From Frankiales bacterium (GTDB lineage: Bacteria > Actinomycetota > Actinomycetes > Mycobacteriales > SCTD01): 12,733 nt of DNA. Shown here one piece after another: positions 6,811-12,733 of the stretch. The position numbers were made by a program, and so were the translations under genes. How positions within the stretch are numbered: position 1 is the first letter of the stretch; every line of letters starts with the position of its first letter. The stretch covers positions 1-12,733 of the forward strand of contig JAODNQ010000287.1 of assembly GCA_025464695.1 (NCBI GenBank), written 5' to 3'. A model generated the notes under the pieces. That model had not been told where the DNA came from. It saw nothing but the letters and a program-made list of their open reading frames with translations, and made no database searches.

Positions 6811-6820
6811 CCCGAGGCCC
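6808..6820 (-). terminator. Possible short hairpin after purD
   Basis: On the minus strand GGGCC-TCG-GGCCC forms a 5-bp stem with a 3-nt loop, 12 bp past the purD stop codon. It has no U-run and overlaps the end of repeat copy 2. Such stems arise easily at this GC content, so confidence is low. Confidence 0.2.
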
Positions 6821-6832
6821 ACGAGCCCCGCG

Positions 6833-8092
6833 TCAGACCTGCGCGGGCACCGCGATCTCGCCGTGGGCGGCCCGCTGCCCGATGTCGGTCCGCCAGTGCG
6901 ACCCGCGCAGGGTCACCGCCGCCACCCCGACGTACGCCGCCGTGCGGGCCTGCTCCAGGTCGCCCCCGACGGCGGTCACCGACAGCACGCGCCCGCCGCT
7001 GCTGACCACCCGGTCGCCGTCGACCCGCGTGCCGGCGTGCAGCACGGTCACGGCGTCGGGGAGGGCGCTGACGGTGACGAGGTCGCCGGTGGCGGGCGAC
7101 GACGGGTACCCCTCGGCGGCCACCACGACGGTCACGGCCGCGCCGTCGCGCCACCGCAGCGGCGGGTGCTCGGCCAGCCGGCCGGTCGCCGCGGCGAGCA
7201 GCAGGCCCGCCAGCGGCGTCGCGAGCAGGGCGAGCACCGCCTGCGTCTCCGGGTCGCCGAAGCGGCAGTTGAACTCGACCACCTGCGGCCCGCGGGACGT
7301 CATCGCGAGGCCGGCGTAGAGCAGGCCGGCGAAGGGCGTGCCGCGCTCCCGCATCGTGTCGACGACCGGCTGCAGGACGGTCCGCCCGATCTCGTCGACG
7401 GCGTCCGACGGCAGCCACGGCAGCGGGGCGTACGCGCCCATGCCGCCGGTGTTCGGGCCGGTGTCACCGTCGCCCACGCGCTTGTGGTCCTGCGCGGGCA
7501 GCAGCGGCACGACGGTGGTCCCGTCGGTGACGGCGAACAGCGAGACCTCGGGGCCGTCCAGGTAGTCCTCGACGACCAGCTGTCCGCCGAGGTCGGCGAG
7601 CGCGTCGCGGGCGAACTCCTGGGCGACGGCGAGGTCGCTGCCCACGTGCACGCCCTTGCCGGCCGCCAGCCCGTCGGCCTTGACGACGTAGGGCGGCGGG
7701 ACGGTGGCGAGGTGCGCGGCCGCCTCGTCGGCGTCGGTCAGCACGACGGCGGCGGCGGTCGGCACGCCGGCCTCGCGCATGACCTCCTTGGCGAAGGCCT
7801 TGCTGCCCTCGAGCTGCGCGGCGGCGGCGGACGGCCCGAAGCACGCGACGCCGGACGCGCGCACGGCGTCGGCCACGCCGGCGACCAGCGGCCCCTCCGG
7901 GCCGACGACGACGAGGTCGAAGCCCTGCGCCAGCGCGACGACGGCGTCCGGGTCGGAGGCCTCCACGGGCACGCGGGAAGGGGTGCCGGCGTTGCCGGGA
8001 GCGCAGACGACCGACGTCACGGACGGGTCGCGGGAGAGCGCGAGGACGAGGGCGTGCTCGCGCGCACCGCTGCCGAGGACGAGGACCTTCAC
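6833..8092 (-). CDS. purD: Phosphoribosylamine-glycine ligase PurD
   Basis: GAR synthetase, an ATP-grasp enzyme that joins phosphoribosylamine and glycine in the second step of purine synthesis. It has 419 residues, the usual length. The N-terminal MKVLVLGSGAREHAL, VVVGPEGPL at 61-69, the ATP-grasp lysine region VVKADGLAAGKGV at 136-148, GPNTGGMGAY at 212-221 and the GARS signature RFGDPETQ at 277-284 are all present. The GTG start at 8092 overlaps the stop of the lycopene cyclase gene as GTGA. No Shine-Dalgarno is seen, but TAGCGT lies exactly 7 nt upstream inside the last cyclase codons. Translational coupling and a leaderless start are therefore both possible. Confidence 0.97.
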   Translation of the reverse strand: MKVLVLGSGAREHALVLALSRDPSVTSVVCAPGNAGTPSRVPVEASDPDAVVALAQGFDLVVVGPEGPLVAGVADAVRASGVACFGPSAAAAQLEGSKAFAKEVMREAGVPTAAAVVLTDADEAAAHLATVPPPYVVKADGLAAGKGVHVGSDLAVAQEFARDALADLGGQLVVEDYLDGPEVSLFAVTDGTTVVPLLPAQDHKRVGDGDTGPNTGGMGAYAPLPWLPSDAVDEIGRTVLQPVVDTMRERGTPFAGLLYAGLAMTSRGPQVVEFNCRFGDPETQAVLALLATPLAGLLLAAATGRLAEHPPLRWRDGAAVTVVVAAEGYPSSPATGDLVTVSALPDAVTVLHAGTRVDGDRVVSSGGRVLSVTAVGGDLEQARTAAYVGVAAVTLRGSHWRTDIGQRAAHGEIAVPAQV

Positions 8093-9165
8093 GGAGCGGA
8101 CGCTAGCGCCCGGAGCATCGACAGCGCCGGGGCCGCCCGCATGATCGCCAGGTCCTCGCGCGGGGTGGTCGCGCCGTCGAGGAAGCGGAGCACCCGCTCG
8201 GCGGGTTGCCGGGCGAACAGGTCGGTCAGGAAGCGCGCCCCCTGCACGTGGCCGCCGTCGAGGGCGCGCAGCAGCAGGGCGTCCATGGCCAGGTGCCGGC
8301 GCGGGTACGGCAGCGGCGGGGTGGGATCGGTGCCGGCGGCCACCGCCGCCGCGACGGCGAGCGCCTGGCGCTGCGCGCCGGAGAACGTGTAGCCGGTCGA
8401 CGGCCGGGTCGCACCGCCGCCGGCACCGAGCCGGTAGACCCGCTCCCCGACCTTCCGGGGGAACGACGTCGAGGTCATCGGGATGACGCCCTGCTCGGTG
8501 TCGACGACGTCGTAGGGCGGCAGGTCCGCGCAGGTCGTCCGCAGCGCGTCGTCGTACTGCTCGGCGGTCCAGACGTCCCGGCTGAACAGGGTGTGCTCGA
8601 CCAGGGCCTCGGTGGGCGACGTCGGCAGCACGTAGGTGAAGGCCACGCCGCGGGCCGGCTGCGGCACGCGGAAGTCCATGAACCCCGCGACGTCGGGGTC
8701 GAAGGCGTCGGACCGCGTGCGGACGTACCAGCCGCGGAAGTGCTGGAGCAGTCCCGGCGGCGCAGGCACGGGCCGGGTGTCGAAGACGAGGTCGGCCCGC
8801 AGGTCCACGCCGTCGCCCTCGACGTGGCCCCCGGCGACGGACGCGACCTCGGCGGTCACCCGCTCGACCCGCCCGTCGAGCAGCCGGCCGGCGAGCGCCT
8901 CGTAGTCGGGCGAGCGGACCACGACGTAGCGCAGCGGTGCGATGCCGTGCTCCTGCCGCGTCCCGTCCGGGGCGTGCAGCGCGATCCGGTCCCAGGTGTG
9001 CGACACGGCGTCGTCCCACCACGTGGGACCGGCCTTCCAGGAGCACCAGGTGCGGGGCGCGGGCGGCGTCGGGGAGGACACGAGGACGACGTCGGGCGTG
9101 CCCTGCTGGGCGAGTCGGCAGGCCAGGGCGAGACCGGCGGCACCGGCGCCGACGACGCAGATCAC
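8089..9165 (-). CDS. Lycopene beta-cyclase, CrtY type
   Basis: A flavoprotein cyclase expected to close beta-ionone rings on lycopene at the membrane. It has 358 residues, somewhat shorter than many CrtY enzymes. It starts with a Rossmann dinucleotide-binding motif (VVGAGAAGLALA at 4-15). It then shows the family's features: VFDTRP at 127-132, QHFRGWYV at 141-148, FDPDVAGFMDFR at 155-166, FTYVLPTSPTEALVEHT at 176-192, GVIPMTSTSFP at 226-236 and GGATRPSTGYTF at 250-261. GTG 9165 is placed directly before the Rossmann strand. There is neither a Shine-Dalgarno nor a TAnnnT hexamer, so it is probably read from the upstream 97-aa gene's transcript. No other carotenoid gene is in the window. Its stop overlaps the purD start. 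The family assignment is firm; ring specificity is inferred. Confidence 0.9.
   Translation of the reverse strand: MICVVGAGAAGLALACRLAQQGTPDVVLVSSPTPPAPRTWCSWKAGPTWWDDAVSHTWDRIALHAPDGTRQEHGIAPLRYVVVRSPDYEALAGRLLDGRVERVTAEVASVAGGHVEGDGVDLRADLVFDTRPVPAPPGLLQHFRGWYVRTRSDAFDPDVAGFMDFRVPQPARGVAFTYVLPTSPTEALVEHTLFSRDVWTAEQYDDALRTTCADLPPYDVVDTEQGVIPMTSTSFPRKVGERVYRLGAGGGATRPSTGYTFSGAQRQALAVAAAVAAGTDPTPPLPYPRRHLAMDALLLRALDGGHVQGARFLTDLFARQPAERVLRFLDGATTPREDLAIMRAAPALSMLRALASAP
8100..8105 (-). promoter_or_regulatory. Leaderless-type -10 element of purD inside the cyclase gene (TAGCGT)
   Basis: Minus-strand TAGCGT, 7 nt before the purD GTG and within the last cyclase codons (CTA GCG TCC). Spacing equals that of purL, purQ and purS. 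It would let purD be transcribed independently of the carotenoid gene. The role is inferred. Confidence 0.45.
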
Positions 9166-9218
9166 GGGAGGCCGGTCGTGACGGGCGCAGCACGCGGGGC
9201 GTGCAGGAGCAGGGTCAC
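9162..9218 (-). other. 18-codon mini-ORF bracketed by GTGA overlaps, containing a hairpin
   Basis: A GTG at 9218 overlaps the stop of the 97-aa gene (GTGA) and opens an 18-codon frame (VTLLLHAPRAAPVTTGLP). Its TGA in turn overlaps the GTG of the lycopene cyclase, again as GTGA. In the middle is a perfect 6-bp stem, GCACGC-CCC-GCGTGC (9190-9204). It could be a translational relay or leader peptide, or simply chance. Confidence 0.2.
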
Positions 9219-9508
9219 GGCAGGCGCAGGACGCGGGCGTGCAGGACGTGCCGCGAGTGCAGCGCGGTCCGCAGCGCCCGGTGCAGGCCGTCCTCGAGGT
9301 AGAGCTCGCCCTGCCACTCCACGACGTGGGCGAACATGTCGCCGTAGTACGTGGAGTCGTCGTCGAGCAGGACGTCGAGCTGCAGCGTCGACTTCGTCGT
9401 CACCAGCTCGCCGAGGGACACCTGGCTCGGCGGGATGGCGACCCAGTCGCGGGTCGTCGTCGCGTGGTCCGGGTACGGGCGGCCGTCTGCCACCCGCTTG
9501 AAGATCAC
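9215..9508 (-). CDS. Conserved actinobacterial hypothetical protein, 97 aa
   Basis: A compact 97-residue soluble protein beginning MIFKRVADGRPYPDH and ending HVLHARVLRLP. The pattern of YPDH, LGELVTTK, LLDDDSTYYGDMFAHVVEWQG and LYLEDGLHRALR is one I remember from a small family widespread in actinobacteria. From memory it is sometimes labelled a VapB-type antitoxin, but no toxin gene is next to it and I give no function. There are no membrane segments or signal peptide. The GTG start at 9508 has TAGGCT exactly 7 nt upstream and no Shine-Dalgarno. It is divergent from the MFS gene and lies 49 bp before the lycopene cyclase, with which it is probably co-transcribed. Confidence 0.8.
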   Translation of the reverse strand: MIFKRVADGRPYPDHATTTRDWVAIPPSQVSLGELVTTKSTLQLDVLLDDDSTYYGDMFAHVVEWQGELYLEDGLHRALRTALHSRHVLHARVLRLP

Positions 9509-9515
9509 GCCTGGA

Positions 9516-9521
9516 AGCCTA
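9516..9521 (-). promoter_or_regulatory. Leaderless-type -10 element of the 97-aa gene (TAGGCT)
   Basis: Minus-strand TAGGCT, 7 nt before the GTG at 9508, in the short divergent gap (9509-9547) shared with the MFS gene. It would also drive the lycopene cyclase and purD. The match to TAnnnT is exact; the -35 is not recognisable. Confidence 0.6.
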
Positions 9522-9547
9522 AGGGCGTCGCGCCTGTTGTGCGTGCG

Positions 9548-10940
9548 GTGAGCACCGCCACCGTGACCCGCGCGTCCGTCGGCCTGCGCAGCGAGCGCGG
9601 GCCCCTGCTCGTCGCCCTGATGCTCGCGACCGCCCTGGTGGCGCTCGACTCCACCATCATCGCGACAGCGGTGCCCTCGGTCGTCGACGACCTCGGCGGC
9701 TTCTCGCAGTTCCCCTGGCTGTTCTCCGTCTACCTGCTGGCGCAGGCGGTGTCGACGCCGGTCTACGGGCGGCTCGCCGACGTCCTCGGCCGCAAGCCCG
9801 TCATGCTCGCCGGCATCTCGCTGTTCCTGGTCGGCAGCGTGCTGTGCGCGGTCGCCTGGTCGATGCCCGCCCTGATCGTGTTCCGCGCCGTGCAGGGCCT
9901 GGGCGCCGGGGCGGTCCTGCCCATGAGCAACACCATCGCGGGCGACGTCTACAGCCTGGCCGAGCGGGCGAAGGTGCAGGGCTACCTGGCGAGCGTCTGG
10001 GGGATCAGCGCCGTCGTCGGACCGACGCTCGGCGGGGTGTTCTCCGAGTACGTCTCCTGGCGCTGGATCTTCTGGGTCAACCTGCCGCTCGGCGCGATCG
10101 CCCTGCTGGTGCTGCGCAAGCGGTTCACGGAGCAGGCGCCGACGACGCGCGGGACCATCGACTACCTCGGCGCCGGGCTGCTCAGCAGCGGCTGCGCCCT
10201 GCTGATCCTCGGGCTGCTGGAGGGCGGCGAGGCGTGGGCCTGCGGGTCGGGGACCTCCGTGGCGGTGCTGGGAGCAGGGGTCGCCCTGGTGGCCGGCTTC
10301 GTGGCCGTCGAGCGCCGCGTGGCCGCACCCGTGCTGCCGCTGTGGGTGTTCACCCGCCGGGTGCTGCTCGCATCGTCGCTGGTGGCTGTGGCCGTCGGTG
10401 CCGTCGTGCTCGGGCTGACCTCCTACGTGCCGACCTACGCGCAGGGGGTCCTGGGCGCCGGGCCGATCGCCGCCGGCTTCACCCTCGCGACCCTCACGGT
10501 CGGCTGGCCGATCGCCGCCGCCCTGTCGGGCCGGCTCTACCTCACGATCGGCTTCCGCCTGACGGCGCTGTCCGGCGTCGTGCTGGTGGTCGCCGGGACC
10601 GTGCTGGTGGTGCTGGTCGCAGGCTCCGGGCTGCTCCCGCTGGCGGGTGCGTGCTTCGTCGTCGGCGGCGGGCTCGGCCTCATCGCCAGCCCCACCCTCA
10701 TCGCGGCGCAGAGCAGCGTCGAGTGGGCCGAGCGCGGGGTCGTCACGGGCAACAACCTGTTCGCCCGCTCGCTCGGCAGCGCCCTCGCCGTGGCCGCCTT
10801 CGGCGCCGTCGCCAACGCCGTCCTCGACGGGCGGGACCCGCAGGGACCGGCGCTCGCAGACGCCTCGCACGCGGTGTTCGTCGGCGTCGCCGCCGTCGCC
10901 GTGCTCATGGTCGGGGCGATCGCGGCGATGCCGGGCCGGT

Positions 10941-10960
<20 letters not shown>
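9548..10960 (+). CDS. DHA2 (EmrB/QacA-type) MFS drug exporter
   Basis: A 470-residue, probably 14-helix proton-coupled exporter of the major facilitator superfamily. Diagnostic motifs are motif D1 ([13 protein letters not shown], 33-45), motif A in the loop after helix 2 ([11 protein letters not shown], 74-84), motif B ([13 protein letters not shown], 113-125), the antiporter motif C ([12 protein letters not shown], 152-163) and [11 protein letters not shown] at 170-180. All are typical of DHA2 multidrug or toxic-compound exporters; the substrate cannot be told from sequence. GTG 9548 is preferred because it begins a normal short cytoplasmic tail; GTG 9539, three codons earlier, is possible. 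No clear Shine-Dalgarno or TAnnnT hexamer is seen. It is divergent from the 97-aa gene, and its last 20 bp overlap the 3' end of the convergent purA. Confidence 0.93.
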
Positions 10961-12225
<1,265 letters not shown>

Positions 12226-12227
<2 letters not shown>

Positions 12228-12733
12228 GCTGCTCCCTAGGACAGACGGCGAGCCCCGGACATGCGTCCGAGGCTCTTGCGGGACGAGGCTATCGGACATC
12301 GCGACGACATCTGCGGGCTTCCTCCTCCTCGCCAGCGCGCACGCCGGGAGCACCGACGACGACGCCGTGGCGGCCGCGCGCCGCACCCTCGAGGTCGAGG
12401 GCCCCGTCGAGCTGCGCACCACAGCCACCCCGGAGGAGCTCGACGCCGCCCTGCTCGGCGCGGACGGGCGGCAGGTGGTGCTGGCCGGGGGCGACGGCAG
12501 CCTGCACCTCGCGGTCGCCCGGCTACGCGCGCTGGGGCGGCTCGACCTGCCGCTGGCCCTCGTCCCCCTGGGCACGGGCAACGACCTGGCCCGCGCGCTC
12601 GGGCTGCCGCTGGACCCCGTGGAGGCGGCGCACGTCGTGCTGTCGTTCCCGCCCCGGCCGCTGGACCTGCTCGTCGACGACGCGGGCGACGTCGTGGTGA
12701 ACGCCGTGCACGTGGGCGTCGGTGCAGAGGCCG
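12226..12733 (+). CDS. Diacylglycerol kinase / lipid kinase (5' part, start uncertain)
   Basis: The N-terminal catalytic part of a DAGK-family lipid kinase; it phosphorylates a diacylglycerol or related lipid at the membrane in phospholipid turnover. The gene leaves the right edge. Seen are an initial strand [11 protein letters not shown] (coded from about 12319), the nucleotide-binding [11 protein letters not shown] (12475-12507), [16 protein letters not shown] (from 12565) and [14 protein letters not shown] at the end, all typical. The start is a puzzle. The only in-frame ATG, GTG or TTG before the first strand is ATG 12226, which overlaps the purA start codon on the other strand and would add about 31 unconserved residues. 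The internal GTG at 12367 would remove the first strand. A non-standard start (for example ATC 12298) or a sequence error is possible. Confidence 0.85.
12232..12237 (-). promoter_or_regulatory. Shine-Dalgarno sequence of purA (AGGGAG)
   Basis: Minus-strand AGGGAG ending 4 nt before the purA ATG. It supports the ATG at 12227 and a leadered transcript. Confidence 0.7.
12250..12275 (-). promoter_or_regulatory. Hairpin in the purA leader
   Basis: A 26-nt inverted repeat between the predicted -10 and the Shine-Dalgarno of purA. The arms GAGCC-U-CGGAC and GUCCG-G-GGCUC pair over 11 bp, including one U-G wobble, around a GCAU loop. It could be a regulatory leader structure or a stabilising 5' stem. 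It does not resemble the known purine riboswitch core that I can recall. Confidence 0.5.
12286..12291 (-). promoter_or_regulatory. -10 element of purA (TAGCCT)
   Basis: Minus-strand TAGCCT, the same hexamer as before purL, purQ and purS, but about 60 nt from the start codon. Transcription would begin near 12279 and give a leader of about 52 nt. No clear -35 is seen. The role is inferred. Confidence 0.5.

Larger units (their letters stand above)
6547..6832. other. Non-coding region between purD and purB with duplicated segment
   Basis: This 286-bp stretch lies between the purD stop and the purB start. The purD-proximal half holds two near-identical 72-bp segments. The purB-proximal part (about 6560-6650) is GC-rich with scattered short inverted repeats but no convincing gene, tRNA or riboswitch fold that I can identify. 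The purB promoter must lie here if purB is transcribed separately. Confidence 0.6.

Noticed and set aside
6547..6832. Insertion sequence remnant
   Set aside because: There are direct repeats but no terminal inverted repeats, transposase remnant or target-site duplication that I could find.
4447..7005. 852-codon plus-strand open frame across the glycosidase gene, purB and the repeats
   Set aside because: It is antisense to purB and the glycosidase, has ghost-like composition with many His/Arg/Gly, and passes through non-coding repeats. It is a by-product of strong G/C third positions.
6833..9193. 786-codon frame joining purD with sequence upstream as a fusion protein
   Set aside because: The upstream part is an out-of-frame reading of the lycopene cyclase gene. 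PurD begins at its standard N-terminus at GTG 8092.
9215..9508. Type II toxin-antitoxin module
   Set aside because: The small protein recalls a family sometimes labelled VapB, but no PIN-domain or other toxin gene lies beside it; the next genes are a lycopene cyclase and an MFS exporter.
9215..10870. Minus-strand 551-codon frame extending the 97-aa protein upstream across the MFS gene
   Set aside because: Only the last 97 codons look like a real protein. The extension is antisense to a clear membrane transporter and bypasses the GTG with its TAGGCT element.
12228..12291. Purine riboswitch before purA
   Set aside because: The leader is only about 50 nt with one simple stem. The three-way junction and conserved loops of known purine riboswitches are not seen.

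Overview
The window is very GC-rich chromosomal DNA, with strong third-position G/C, frequent GTG starts and almost no Shine-Dalgarno sequences. It comes from a high-GC Actinomycetota. The evidence is the actinobacterial arrangement of the purine genes (PurS-dependent large PurL, a roughly 293-residue PurC), the TAnnnT leaderless-type gene starts and the actinobacterial accessory proteins. I cannot name a genus.

Layout. From 1 to 3425, on the minus strand and read right to left: purC, purS, a GHKL/RsbW-type ATP-binding protein, purQ and the 5' part of purL, which runs off the left edge. Gaps are only 10 to 30 bp. From 3448 to 5175, also minus, lie a 97-aa three-helix membrane protein and a secreted family-3 glycoside hydrolase (NagZ-like plus a C-terminal Fn3-like domain) whose frame is broken by an apparent single-base deletion near 4377. 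From 5239 to 6546 is purB. Between purB and purD (6547-6832) is a non-coding stretch with two 72-bp direct repeats at an 84-bp period. From 6833 to 9508, minus, lie a 97-aa conserved protein, a CrtY-type lycopene cyclase and purD, the last two overlapping by 4 bp. On the plus strand, 9548-10960 is a DHA2-type MFS exporter whose end overlaps the convergent purA (10941-12227, minus) by 20 bp. Divergent from purA is a diacylglycerol/lipid kinase running off the right edge.

How the genes fit together. Six of the encoded proteins are purine enzymes. PurD makes GAR. PurS, PurQ and PurL form the FGAM synthetase complex. PurC and PurB make and cleave SAICAR, and PurA with PurB completes the AMP branch. 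purF, purM, purN, purH and purK/E are not in the window. The remaining genes (ATP-binding regulator, GH3, lycopene cyclase, MFS, lipid kinase) are neighbours with no clear biochemical link to purines.

The clearest unexplained pattern is at the gene starts. Six minus-strand genes have a TAG-starting -10-like hexamer exactly 7 nt before the start codon (TAGCCT three times, TAGGCT, TAGCGT and the variant TAGGGC), as expected for leaderless transcripts. In two cases the TAG of the hexamer is also the stop codon of the gene before. purA and purB differ: they have real Shine-Dalgarno sequences, and purA has a leader with a strong hairpin. I see no RNA genes, CRISPR array, insertion sequence or evident new defence or metabolic system.
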